From contig NC_079878.1 of the NCBI RefSeq assembly GCF_029227915.1, forward strand, positions 6,078,001-6,138,000: a stretch of 60,000 bases of DNA, written 5' to 3'. Position 1 is the stretch's first letter; each line of letters starts with the position of its first letter. The position numbers were made by a program, and so were the translations under genes. This DNA comes from Hydractinia symbiolongicarpus (Eukaryota; Cnidaria; Hydrozoa; Anthoathecata; Hydractiniidae). Below, piece after piece: positions 1-12,291 of this stretch. Below the pieces are notes generated by a model. It ran no database searches, was not told the DNA's origin, and worked only from the letters and a program-made list of their open reading frames with translations.

Positions 1-3000
1 CAAACATACTTTCCTAAAGAACGTGAACATGTATTCTCTGAATTATACTCTCTTTTTTATACTATATACTTTAAAAATATATATTAAAGAAGAAAAAAGT
101 TTAAAAGTACTAAAAATAACAGCCAAAAAACAACAGCAAAGAAAAACAGCATTTAAAATTTCAGCGTTTTCTGTGATGATTTAAACCACAAGTGGTTATA
201 AAATGTTTCTAATGATATAATTAGAGCGCAAGAGGCAGCTGAAGCGAAAAATATGTTATTTTATTTTTAGCTAACGGCCGTGGGAGGTAACTGAACTAAG
301 CTCTAGAAAAAATAAATTTATTTTACAGTGAGTTTGCCTACTTTTTGTGTGTGTGATACTTCCAATTTTGTCATTGTGATTCTTATTTTGCTGTCGAACA
401 TTTTTGTTAATTCAGAGGGCTGTATTTATCAAACTATTGTTCATTGGAATGAGTTGTGTGTGTCTTCTTTATGTCAGGATCTTGCTCAAAAATAGAATAA
501 AATCTTTATATCTACCGTAATTCTTTTTGTTGTTGTAAAAACTGGGTCAGGCAATATTACTTCAAATAAACAAGTAGTCCAAAACGATGGTACCTAACAC
601 ATGTAATTTATTTTTTGTTAGTGTTGGTTCCAAGCCTCAAAGTTTTCTTCTGGCACTACAAATGTTAATCCACCTGTTAGCAGACGCGAATTTTGGTGGG
701 TCCTAATAAAACCAAAAATGTTTTAAAAAAATAATTAGTTCACTAAAATAATAAAGCTACAGGCTTAGACAAATTGGTTTACATCTGCTAAAAGCAGGAT
801 TGCTGTTTTTTTTAAGTATTTATTTACCATTTCAGTAAATATTTATTTACTGGTTATGTACCTAAATGTTGGAAGACTAAAAGGGTCTTGTCTATTTTTA
901 AAAGTGGCAATAAAACATTGAACAGAATATTATTTATTTTAGTGTGCGATTAGCGCATGCCTGGGGTATTGAGTGTTTTTTTGGCGTGCGAAAACCTCAA
1001 GGGAACATTCAAACATGACGTGTGTAGGTGTAGGTGCGTGCGATTGCACGTCATTCCTGACGAGGCCTGCACTATTGTTATCATAGCCAGGAATTAATTT
1101 TAGTTAATTTTTACATCAGATGTTGAGAAAACAATTTATTTCGGGGGTTTTTATCGAAATGATACAAATTGTGCAAATAATAATTATTGACATTGTAATA
1201 ATAATTTGACTAATTTTAGTCAATAAATATAATTCAAAATCATATGGCTGCCATTGTGTTGTTTACGTGATTTTGTAGTATCACGCACACAAAAAATAAG
1301 AAATTCATGTGAAATTCCTACATATATATACATAGAATAGTGACTAATTTATTATACCATTAGACCATGTACACACAGTGTGGATATAGAGATTTAATTT
1401 TTGTACCATAAAGCGTGTCCATTCTCAAGAAAAGGAGCCCATCTGATATGCGTAATGGAATGATTCTGTTCCAAATGCAAAAAGTGAGTAATTTTAATCC
1501 AAAATTAAAACAGGGTTGTGTAAACAATGCAAAAAGTGAGTAATTTTAATCCAAAATTGAATAAAAGCATCGAAACAAAATAGTGACAATAAAAGGTAAA
1601 CAAATACTCAAAATTTTACTTTTTAAGTCAGTTATTTTAGTTTGCCTGTACACATTTTGTTCCAGGATGATATCTGTCCACAACGTCTGAAAATGGTCTT
1701 AAACCCAGGCTGTGCCATGCCAAGCGGAAGTCATAAAATGTTTACTGAATGTGCCCCGGCACAACCAATGAAACCAATATCTAGTTGTGTCTAGCTAAGT
1801 CATGCCACAAAGCTGATCTCTAGCTGTGCTACATAGACAATAATGAACCCATTATGATGACTGTATTCTGTTATGTTTATAGACCTCGTCACACTGCACT
1901 CCTGAACTTCTGTTTATGTACTCATTTTGTTCTTTAGGTTTCAACATTGCATAATACATATATATAGTTAACGCAAATGGTTCTGATACTTATTTACTAC
2001 ATGCCTTAGCATGGCTCACCTTGACTGTGGATATAAATTGCTTATTTAACAACAGCTTATTTAACGTACAATCATGATGGGAATAAGTTCAGGCTCGGCT
2101 TGGCTTGACTTTTATAAAACAGTGCGAGATAAATATTTTATGACATTGGTTTGGTAGGTCACAGCTTATTTTGTCTCGGTGATAGCCTTAGTGAATATGT
2201 GTTCTTTTTCTTTGTTGTATAAAACTGCCAGGGATTCTCATGACCAGAAAATATCACATGATGCTTTTAAACCAATTACAGGTGTGTATTTTTTAGGGTT
2301 AGCTATTATGATTTCAGGAAAAATGCTGTTTACATGGACAGTTCCTCATAAACAGGGGGGGGTTTTTAAACTTGACAAATGTGTAGTTTTAGGTGAGTTT
2401 TTGCTAATTTAGCTTGAATTTAATTTATAGAGAAACTTGTACTAGTTCAAATTTAATCAAAGCTTTTTCTGTGAGAGTTTGACCATGAACATTCTGACCA
2501 AGAAAGTATATATAGTAATTTAATTAGGGTCGATTCAATAATTATGTAATGCCTGAAGGCAGGGAAGTGCAACCATTTTTGTTGCAAAACGTTTCAAAAA
2601 TTTAGTGGTTGGTTGGGGTGACAGATCGCTTTTGTTTTGTAACAGAGGATTATGTATTACAGATATTTTTAGTTAGTTTATGGTATGATCTATATACATC
2701 TTCAATTTGTTTTTGCCTCATTTACATGAAATAATTAAATTATGGTCCCCTTAATGGCAACTAGATAATTAGCGTAAACATGAAGATGGAACGAAAAATT
2801 CCAGTGGATTTTGTGTCAAGGATTAACACTTGCATTTTGGTTAATGGTTGTTGATGCCATGGATATGTAAGCTCTAGGAAAAAATCTAAGAATAAAAATG
2901 TAGGGCAGATAAACACATAGATTTTTCCATGTGTTGACGTCTAGCCTACATTAATAATTGTCTGTCTGTGTGTGAGAAAAAGGTTGTATCACTGAAACAC

Positions 3001-3854
3001 TAAATATAGCAATTGCTATATATATATATATATAGCCATTTTGTTTTGATGCACAAACTCAAACAGAATTTTAATGATGGCTACGGGTAATCAATTTGTT
3101 TCTTATGTCAATATCCCCATTTTGTTCACAATGGTTGTTGTAGCTTTGTGATAAAGTTGCAAGGAATATATTCCACTAGGCTGGCTAACGATCCTTTTGT
3201 TTACTGGCAGGGCTGATGCATTTTGGACGAAATAGTGATGATTTGATTAATTATATAATTAAATTAATTGATTAAATTAATTAAACACTCCACCAAGATT
3301 TGTGACATGGCTTACCAAAGCGCTTAACTTGGTGTTGCATACAATAAATATAGAAAAAAGCATTGGAATTTATTCCACATAAAAGAAATGTTGTATATAG
3401 CTATAGCTATATATACCTGTGTTGCTCCAACGGAATCGGTGGGTAATTTATTCTTTGTAGGAGATAATTGTTTTTACATCAATGCCATTTTTATTTCCTT
3501 ATAATAGTAAAATGAAACATGGGTTCTTATTGTGTCAGGTCTAGGATAAGGTAGCTACAGATATTGAAACAATTTCTGAATTCAGAAATCAGACTTTTTT
3601 TTCTAAAACAGAAATTGATTCCAACTTTAGAAACTGTTTTTCTGTTTGGCTGGGGAATGGGTTCAAAACATCTTCAATACAGGGTTAAATTTGATTATAA
3701 CCCCAATCCAGTAGTAAAAAGAACCCCTGGAGTACACCCAAGAGTTCCATACAATAGTTTTAAGTTATTGGTAGGGTTTTCTATTTGTTAAAATATTATA
3801 ATAATAAAGAAATCCAAATTAGTTGCGGAATATGGATAACGGATATCGGTGTGC
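1..3854. other. Non-coding AT-rich stretch
   Basis: I see no convincing coding exon here. The open frames are short, start anywhere and lack motifs. It holds short AT runs (near 3020 and 3400), an AT-rich palindromic patch near 3240-3290, and a 33-bp direct duplication near 1.5 kb that is listed separately. It could be intergenic DNA, introns or UTR of a gene whose exons lie outside the window. Confidence 0.5.
1474..1558. repeat. 33-bp direct repeat, two copies
   Basis: The segment at 1474-1506 recurs without change at 1526-1558, a 52-bp period. The core is GCAAAAAGTGAGTAATTTTA. Two copies only, so this is a local duplication, not a satellite. Confidence 0.85.
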
Positions 3855-4240
3855 TTAAGTAAAGCTAGCCGTACCTAACAGCCGTACCTAAGCCGTACCT
3901 TAGCCGTACGTAACTACACTTTTCTTTTTAAGGTGAGGTAATGTATTTTAATGGAAAAAACTGAGCTAATCGTAGTGGTAAATTTGTTGTGTCACTGAAT
4001 TTCTGTTTCTCAATCGCCAATGAACCCGCAAAATACGAAAAATGTTAACGAAACATCTTGCTCTTATAGAAACCAAACGGGGGAGAGCGCGGGAAGGTGA
4101 TTCCCAAATCGACAAATTAAGTACGGCTGGCAATAAAAAGGTGGTTAGTACGAGCGCTGAACTTCAATGCGACTTATCAAGTAAAGTAAAATAAAGGGGA
4201 TAGGTAAGGAAAAGAGATGAAAAATATGAAAATTATAAGA

Positions 4241-4815
4241 CAACATATATGGACCATATTAAGGTACGGCTAGGTCCTATCGTATAAGAAACATCTTCAA
4301 ATGCTAAAATTGTTCCATAAAAACGAAATTAGGTTAGGTACGGCTAGCTAAAATAAGGTACGGCTGGACCATATTAAAGTACGGCTAGGTCCTATCGTAT
4401 AAGGAACATCTTCAAATGCTAAAATTGTTCCATAAAAACGAAGTTAGGTTAGGTACGGCTAGCTAAAATAAGGTACGGCTGGAAAATATTAAGGTATGGC
4501 TAGGTCCTATCGTATAAGAAACATCTTCAAGTGCTAAAATATGTACAATGAAAACGAAATTAAGTTAGGTACGGCCAGCTAAAATAAGGTACGGCTGGAA
4601 AATATTAAGGTACGGCTGGGTCCTATCGTTTAAGAAACATCTTCAAATGCTACAAATGTTCCATAAAAACGAAATTAGGTTAGGTATGGCTAGCTAAAAT
4701 AAGGTACGGCTGGAAAATATTAAGGTACGGCTGGGTCTTATCGTATAAGAAACATCTTCAAATGCTACAAATGTTCCATAAAAACGAAATTAGGTTAGGT
4801 ACGGCTACCATTAAT
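4241..4815 (+). repeat. Left minisatellite array of the fold-back element, ~116-bp monomer
   Basis: About five monomers are present. Each contains AAGGTACGGCTAGGTCCTAT, a middle with CTTCAAATGCTAAAATTGTT, then AAACGAAATTAGGTTAGGTA and a second TACGGCT motif. Monomers differ by a few substitutions. The TACGGCT core is the same one used in the terminal repeats, so the array appears to be an expansion of terminal sequence. Confidence 0.9.
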
Positions 4816-4940
4816 CAAAATGAAAGTACGGCTGCACATCTATTTAAAGTAAAATAAATTGTATAGCTAAAATATAAAAAATATTACCTAAGAAACGAGA
4901 TGTTGTAACAAATACAAACAGGATAATATAAGACTATATT

Positions 4941-6154
4941 TTAATAAATATCACTATCAGTGTCAGATTGATTGCTTACATTCTCTAACGTTTCCATTTC
5001 TACGACCAAATCTGTAATAGATCTATCTGATCTTGATGCAATATATCGAAACGCTAACAACTGTAAAAGAAAGATGTCGATAAAATCAAAGGTCGTAAAT
5101 AGTGATTTCTTCTTTAAATCAGGTTTTCCCATGTCAAATGATTCGTACTTTTTAGGTTGGTTGTTTTTCCTTTTTCTGCCACATGAAGCAGTAAAGTCAA
5201 TATCTTCATTCTACACAGGAAAGGAGAATAATTTAATTTACAGCCCTAAAAATAAAGGATGTCTCATTCTCTTGCCACCACCTTGGCACGCTTTTATGAT
5301 TTTATTCTTTAACCGCCATTCTCTAAAAGCTATTTTTTAATCAGGGAAATAAGTGTGTTTACTGTACTACAATCGGGAATATTTGGGTTCAAAATATTCC
5401 CGAAATTCCAAAAGATTTATTCAACAGTAATCGAGACTCTAACTTAGCATCTAACATAGATAAAACATTAATTACTAGCCTTCATTTACTCACATTCAAC
5501 TTAAGTCCTCTTTAAAGTTCTGCGTTCCGGTTTTCCGCGAGATAAAACATAAACACACAGCGTGGGAGAGTGCTAGTCGCGACAATATTTCTTTGCTATC
5601 GGTCTGGGTGGTAAAATGAATGAACCATTTGACAACATACCGAAAATACCAGGCGTGATTTTGCATGTTTAAACTAGTATGCCAAGAAGTGTACTTCATC
5701 TTAACATAAAATATTTTTTAGGTGTTAAAAATAGAAAATAGTAGTGTATATTTTGCTCTTGTAATAGAAAAAAAGAGTGTGTGAGGAATGAAGTGACAGT
5801 TTTTTTTGTAAGAACCACCTAGACTTGGATTCTCTTGGTTATTATTTTTCATCTTATTTGTTCATGTGTTAGCGCATTCTCATTTTAATTCTGTCAAGAA
5901 ATATTTCTTTATGTTTGTTGTTGTTTTTAGAAAAATCAGTAAAATTTTGCCCTTGAGTATAGTTGTTATTTCGTTCTTATTTGTCAATAATTTTTAACCT
6001 CATTGTTCTTATAAAAAATTGTTTTTATAAAAAGTGTATATGCTGAATTAAATCGGGACACAGTTAACACAATCAAAATTAAAAATCAAAAACCTTTACT
6101 CACACATTGTTTCGCGGCTTTATTAGGTTCTTCCTTTTTCTTATCGTTTTCCAT
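4941..6154 (-). CDS. Possible two-exon small gene inside the fold-back element
   Basis: On the minus strand an ATG at 6154 opens a 17-codon exon (6154-6104) rich in Lys and Glu. It ends at a consensus donor GTGAGT (6103-6098). A pyrimidine-rich acceptor ending at 5211 leads in the same phase into a second exon, 5210-4941. That exon encodes about 89 residues: a basic stretch (GRKRKNNQPKK), then a Leu/Phe-rich segment (FIDIFLLQLLAFRYIA), then an acidic end (SDTDSDIY). Joined length is about 106 residues. Exons between the two cannot be excluded: an open minus frame lies at 5496-5699. The Leu-rich segment near the C-terminus is vaguely like BESS motifs of MADF proteins, but the match is weak. 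I do not recognise the family. It may be a transposon accessory protein. Confidence 0.3.
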
Positions 6155-6539
6155 CATTAAAATAACGTGCACTCATAAACAACAACGAATATTAAAATTT
6201 TTTAAAAGTTCTTTTGTTTTATATAAAAAGTTTACATCTCTTCCATTAACTATAACATCCAACGAATAAAAACTGGCGAAAACGTTAATTCTACTCCTTA
6301 TTCAGACATTCACTGTCTATACCTCAGTTAGACAGAAGATTTACCGCATCATTTTCAAAGTAGCATTTTTTTATTTTCCTGTGCAGAAAACAATGTGGAG
6401 CCAACCTAGTAGAGCATATTGCATACAATTTTTTTCTTAACCTCGCCCGCACTTTACTTTCCAGTAAACTCTACTTCTTCTACGTACTTATTGTTTTTCG
6501 TTTATATTAATTTCTTTTAGCATTTGAAGTTGTTTCTTA

Positions 6540-7515
6540 TATAATAAAATCCAGCCTTACCTTAATATGGTCCAGCCTTACCTTATTTTAGCTAGCCGTA
6601 CCTAACTTAATTTCGTTTTTATTGAACGCTTTTAGCTTTCGAAGTTGTTTCTTATATGATAGGACCCAGCCGTACCTTAATATGGTCCAGCCGTACCTTA
6701 TTTTGGCTAGCCGTACCTAACATAATTTCGTTTTTATTGAAAATTTGTAGCATTTGAAGTTGTTTCTTATATGATAGGACCCAGCCGTACCTTAATATTC
6801 TCCAGCCGTACCTTATTTTAGCTAGCCGTACCTAACTTAATTTCGTTTTCATTGTACATATTTTAGCACTTGAAGATGTTTCTTATACGATAGGACCTAG
6901 CCATACCTTAATATTTTCCAGCCGTACCTTATTTTAGCTAGCCGTACCTAACCTAACTTCGTTTTTATGGAACAATTTTAGCATTTGAAGATGTTCCTTA
7001 TACGATAGGACCTAGCCGTACTTTAATATGGTCCAGCCGTACCTTATTTTAGCTAGCCGTACCTAACCTAATTTCGTTTTTATGGAACATTTGTAGCATT
7101 TGAAGATGTTTCTTATACGATAAGACCCAGCCGTACCTTAATATTTTCCAGCCGTACCTTATTTTAGCTAGCCATACCTAACCTAATTTCGTTTTTATTG
7201 AACATTTGTAGCATTTGAAGTTTTTTATACGATAGGACCCAGCCGTACCTTAATATTTTCCAGCCGTACCTTATTTTAGCTAGCCGTACCTAACCTAATT
7301 TCGTTTTTATGGAACATTTGTAACATTTGAAGATGTTTCTTATACTATAGGACCCAGCCGTATCTTAATATTTTCCAGCCGTACCTTATTTTGGCTAGCC
7401 GTACCTAACATAATTTCGTTTTTATTGAAAATTTGTAGCATTTGAAGTTGTTTCTTATATGATAAGACCCAGCCGTACCTTAATATTATCTAGCCGTACC
7501 TTATTTTGGCAACCG
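6540..7515 (-). repeat. Right minisatellite array of the fold-back element, inverted
   Basis: Roughly eight monomers of ~116 bp, the reverse complement of those at 4241-4815, reading AGCCGTACCTTATTTTAGCT and TTCGTTTTTAT on the plus strand. Together with the left array it would let a single strand fold into a long, imperfect hairpin. Confidence 0.9.
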
Positions 7516-7974
7516 TATTTAAATTTAGCCAGCTGTAGTCACTTTTAGCGCTAGCTCTAATATTATCCGCAGCGTAATAATGTTCAATCTTACTTTACTA
7601 ATGTTTTTCATACATTCAATTTTAAAAATCTCTTTTGTGTCTGTATTAAAATCATTTTATAAAAAATTATAATACATGTAAGATATATTATTATCGGTAT
7701 TTCATCATTGAGGATTCCCTGGGGGTTACTGGGGCTCGACGATGGAGTGCTCCATTTTTCAACATTTTTATCGGCATAGATATTCACCTAAAAAACGAAA
7801 TAAAAGTTAGACAATTTAACTTTGATATACATTAACTACTAATTTTAAGCTTAGAAGCAAGTGGTCTTACACAGAGCTGCTAATTACGAATTTTCTTAAG
7901 TACGGCTAAGGTACGGCTAAGGTGCGGCTGTTAGGTACGGCTAGCTTTACTTAACCTATCGGTGTTCGTATTTA

Positions 7975-9080
7975 GAAACTACTTCATTTTATTACAAAAA
8001 AGTTTCTGAATGTGGGAAACATGGAAACTGTTTCCATATCTGTACCCTGAACTGATAACCAGGGGTAACATCTGAGTAATATTATGTGAATGGTGAAAAT
8101 GGTCGTGTCTGGGACTAAGAATGCCAGATATTGATGTCCAATAAACAAAGTCGAAAAAAACTTACGCATTTGTTATTGTACTTGCATATTTCGTGCGTGG
8201 TTAGCATGACCCTCTTTTGTCCCGCGTAGTGCGACGTTTTTCTTGTCCAGACAGACAGAATACGGCTAAAGCTTGGTTTCAACTGGTTGTCTAACGTAAA
8301 AAATCGTGAAACAATTTTTTGGGGCATATACTTTTTATTTCGTAACAGCTAATCGTTCATACAAAATTTCCACTGGAGAGAAAGCTAATTACACGGTAAA
8401 GAGAACTAACGTACAAATGCATAGCATTTTTGAAAAAGAAATGTTACTGGTAAATGTTGTTTTTGTTGAAAATATGAAGAAAGTTGAAATTATATTTATT
8501 TATTTCAGTTAAAATAGTTATGACCCCATGGAAACATCCACAGGTATTTTCACCTATCGTACATCGTTTTTTCGTGTGTTTTGAAGCACAAAATCTTCGT
8601 AAACCTAAACAAAATATAGCCATACAAAAAAACGTTCTCACCTCCAGTACTTATAAGGATCATTTTCAGAAAAGTCAAATAGGAGACTACTATTTCCTGT
8701 TCTAAATTTGGTTTAGAAATGAGGTAAAAAAACGTTATTTAGATGTTTTATTTAAATTAATAAAATAAAAAACGATCCATAAAAGTTCTTTTTTAAACCT
8801 TAAAAACGCATTTTGGAAGCGTATTTATCTCACAAATTCTCGCACTGCATGCTGTGCAACTCACATTTGCATGAAAATGTCGGCATTCCTTTGATGTTTC
8901 CTTATTTCATGAAATAAACATGAACTTGATATCAAAGAATTTTTATGTCAAGTGCACGTAATTTCATGAAATAAAAAGTATCGTATTGTGAACGGGTACT
9001 AGAGCTAATTGAGGGTGAAACTGCACGAGAAGCTTGTGGATAAGTATAAAGATCATTGTGTCCACAGCGTGTTATTATGT
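7975..9080. other. No gene seen
   Basis: Several short overlapping open frames occur on both strands without motifs or splice context. Near 8890-8975 the string TTTCATGAAATAAA recurs, a small local repeat. Nothing else is supported. Confidence 0.4.
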
Positions 9081-9084
9081 AAGT

Positions 9085-10270
9085 GGGGCTGAATATGTGA
9101 GTACTTTTTTAGGAGCCTGGGCATCAGCACTAACACCCACAGTCATCGCCTGATCAGGATCTCTAGCATTTGGATCTCTATCCACAGTCATAGGTCAATC
9201 CTACCGACATCGAAATTCATCAAAACATGTGTCAAAAAAAGATAAACAAATACTCAAGTATGGTCTTTGGAAGGTGGTTAGAGAAGGGCGGCGGATCTAA
9301 ATAGGTTGGTGGATGTGTATAAGATTGGGAAAAGGAGTATTAGTGTTAATCAACCGACGTTGCATTATTTGAATAGAGTGAAGAGGTATTTTGTTACGGA
9401 GGAATTGTGTTGGTCATTTAGTTTTGACTAGACTGACTATCTTTTGTTGTGGTTTTGTTTCAATTTTATTGTGCAGCTCGTTGTTTTTCGTTGCATTTGT
9501 ATTGTGGTTTATTGGTTACCCAAATGCTGGCTAGTTGTGATTTGTTGGTAGCTAGTTGGTTAGCTAGTTGTAATTTTGCTGTACGGTAATTAAATAGCTG
9601 GTTGTTAAATGATTGTGTATTTGAATTTGTTTGTTGGTGCCACGTGGTTTGGTGCATTTCTGTATACTTTTGAAAAACTTTTGAAGAAAGATTTAGTTGA
9701 TGCTTGCCGTGTTAATTGGCGTGAAACGTGAAAGATTAATTGCCTGTGTTAATGGTGGTGGTGCGAAGCAATATCTTGGAAAAAGTTAGACAGAGGAACA
9801 GATTGCAAACTCGTCCCCAGCGCCTTTTGTCTCTTTTTTTGTTCAGTAAAAAAAAAGAGACAAAAGGCGCTGGGGACGAGTTTGGAACAGATTGGTGTCT
9901 TGTCGTTATATGATATTGAGAGGCTTTATTCGCAATACGAATTCAGATTGAGGATTTTGGTGGTGAAATCATTGGGAAAAGAATTATTAGCCTTTATTCA
10001 GGTGTTGTTTTAAATAATGCTCTTGATTTAGGTGATAGTAAGTTGGAGGATGATTTGGGAAGTGATCTTGTTTTAGATGCAGCTTTGGGGAGAGTTACAT
10101 GTGATTTGTACTATAAGTTTGGTTCCTATCTTGTACCTTTAAGTGTTGGTGTTATAACTGGAAAACATTTTTTGAAAAAAATTGAAAGTTATAAAAACGG
10201 AGAAGGAAGAAATAGTGACGAAAAAGGAAAAGAGTCCGAAAATTGTGGAACAGGGAAAGAAACGCGCTGA
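9085..10270 (+). pseudogene. Decayed coding sequence of unknown family
   Basis: Several plus-strand stretches read like protein but switch frame and contain stops. Around 9095-9290 the reading has GAWASALTPTVIA followed after a stop by AFGSLSTVIGQSYRH. Near 9310-9430 it has LVDVYKIGKRSISVNQPTL. Near 9780-10010 it has TEEQIGVLSLYDIERL, and 9945-10270 gives a 75-codon-plus frame with LGRVTCDLYYKFGSYLVPL. The snap-back element at 9796-9894 sits inside the TEEQIG reading, and removing it restores continuity there. I do not recognise a domain. A dead virus-derived or transposon gene, or a dead host gene, is possible. Confidence 0.4.
9796..9894. mobile_element. 79-bp snap-back mini-element with 10-bp target duplication
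   Basis: GAACAGATTG at 9796-9805 is repeated at 9885-9894. Between them lies a near-perfect palindrome, 9806-9884. Its left arm starts CAAACTCGTCCCCAGCGCC, continues through TTTTGTCTC and a T-run, and has a short loop (GTTCAGT). The right arm is the complement. Arms are about 36 bp. The direct repeat belongs to an otherwise continuous reading frame, which supports true insertion. Target duplications of 9-10 bp are known for some DNA transposons; the superfamily is not decided here. A related but shorter inverted motif (GTCCCCAGGG) occurs at 56263-56311. Confidence 0.8.
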
Positions 10271-10329
10271 GTGTAATCGGAAGAGAAAGGATGAGTTACT
10301 GAGGGTTGTGTGAAACATATGGAGAACAG

Positions 10330-12290
10330 AGAGATATAATATGAGAGGGATAATGGTTATATTATTTACTTGGCTGGTGAACTGGTTATGTTATTGTGTT
10401 TTAGGAAGATCGTGATGTGAACATGACGAAACCTGTTGTTGTGCAAGAGTCTATACAGGAAAAATCCAATCCAGTTCAAAAAATGGATTGAAACAATCTT
10501 TATGTAAATGAGTAAAGTTAAGAAAGTCAAGAAATGACCTTTATCATGCCACCGTTGTTAGTGGACTAAGTATTGATTATGCGATGTACTCTATTCAAAC
10601 AAAATACGGAGAATTTTTACCTACAAATTTTACCTCAAATGCAACCTTTTTTCCAAAACAAACAAAGTTTGATTTTAAAAAAATATGGACAGTGACACAT
10701 TTTATTTAAGACCTAACGTAACAAAAGCTGCTTTTTTACAGCCTAATAAAAACCCTACACTTAAACCATGTTGTTCCACGCGCTATCCTCAGCACCAGGT
10801 TTTTAAAGTCCCGCCAACTACATACACAGCCCTCCACAGACCATCGGTCTAGTCCTTTAAAGCTCAATGGGCTGTGACGTCCTAGGTTGGAGTGCCAGGC
10901 CATAAGAACATCACTACATAAGTGCACAAGCCTCTGAATGCTGTAATATAGCCTTTTGCAGCCTATTAACACCTAAATCACGTGGCTGCATGCACTCAGA
11001 CTGGGGGTCATTGGTTTGGTCTAGTTCTTTCAGTGTCAATGGACTACGACATCTCAAAGCACTGGGCCCTTAGAACACCTCTGAATACATACACAGACCT
11101 AACTGTAGATTTCCTTAGAACTGTTTTGCTTTCTTTAGAACTGTTATGCCTTCTACAAGAAAATTAAAGTCACTGTAAGCACTAAGAAAATTTAACACCA
11201 AAACGACCTATTATCATATTTCCAGGGCATCGATTGATTATGCTCCAAACAACATATTTTCACATATCGTGGTCAAATACAAATAGAGTTTTTAGGATAA
11301 ATAACCTGCGTATTATAAAACACTTAACCCGGTGTTATTTTTAATTGTCTCTTTAAGAAAATCAGATCTTGTAAAATCTTCAAAAATTAATTTGCGAATA
11401 ATGTTTACTTGTCACGGCTAACTACAGTAAAAATCAAACTTTGACTTAATGAGTACTAAGAACATCCTAACTAAATTTACCGTTCTAAAACTGAAGTTAA
11501 ATAAACCATATATATGTTTCAACTTTAGGAATGAGGGCAAATGTTGTTTATTATACAAGGGAAGTTTATGCCTTACAGGTAAAAATAGTGTCCATCTTTT
11601 CTTATACAAATTCTAGCATGCTCTGAAAAAATAACCCAATAATGGCCCTTGAATATGACGTTTATAAATATGTAGTTAAGTGAAGCTGTCTCGGATATCT
11701 GTAACTGCAGCTCATAAAATTTAACGGCAACAAGCTTTCAGTACTTTTTTCAAATTACAGGCATGTAGCTAAGCAAGATAAATGACTAGCTTGCCAGATC
11801 AATCAGATCAAGAGTTTTGCTGATTTTTTGTTTGAATTCTATTCCAAAAATTAACGGCGAAAACTCGATAGCTGAAAGAAATTTGAGGTGTGGAAATGTT
11901 GGTTGGACGAGACAAAGTGCACTCCGAGGTGCAGCATGTAAAGATGAAGGAACTAGGATCTCGATTCTCACAGCAGTCACAACAACGATGTTGTAAATGT
12001 GGAGACGCGAACATCGTCATTTTACCCCTGAACTAAGAAACTTAAACATATTATGGCAAAGAAATTCTTTAAATTACCAACTTGTTTGCGTGCGTTTGCG
12101 ACAGTGTTTTACAACAAGATATAAAAAAATTTCTACTCGCGATATAAATCCTCATTGTTGATAGATAAGGTCAGTTTTCAAAAAATTGCGTACAACAGGT
12201 TTAAATCTCTCAGACAGATATAGTTCAGGCGATTGTGCGTTGTATAATCGAGTTTCAATATATTGAAAACATAAAAAACATAAAAAATCT
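10330..12290. other. No gene seen
   Basis: AT-rich sequence with short open frames on both strands that lack motifs. I find no splice-supported exon, RNA gene or tandem repeat. Confidence 0.4.
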
Positions 12291-12291
12291 C

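Larger units (their letters stand above)
3855..7954. mobile_element. 4.1-kb TTAA-flanked palindromic (fold-back) transposon
   Basis: TTAA at 3855-3858 and at 7951-7954 bound an inverted repeat. Inward from the left TTAA the sequence reads GTAAAGCTAGCCGTACCTAA. The same order is read on the minus strand from the right TTAA. The terminal inverted repeats run about 65 bp and are built of AGCCGTACCTA-type decamers. Inside are a left minisatellite array in one orientation and a longer right array in the opposite one, around a ~1.7-kb middle. TTAA duplication is typical of piggyBac-type DNA transposons, but no transposase is visible and the termini do not start with the usual CCC/CCT. I therefore read it as a non-autonomous fold-back element. 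The flanks also share TATCGGTGT just outside both TTAAs (3845-3853 and 7957-7965), which is not explained. Confidence 0.7.

Noticed and set aside
4241-7515. CRISPR-like array
   Set aside because: The ~116-bp units repeat as wholes, without unique spacers between short constant repeats. The genome is animal, and the arrays are inverted copies of transposon termini.
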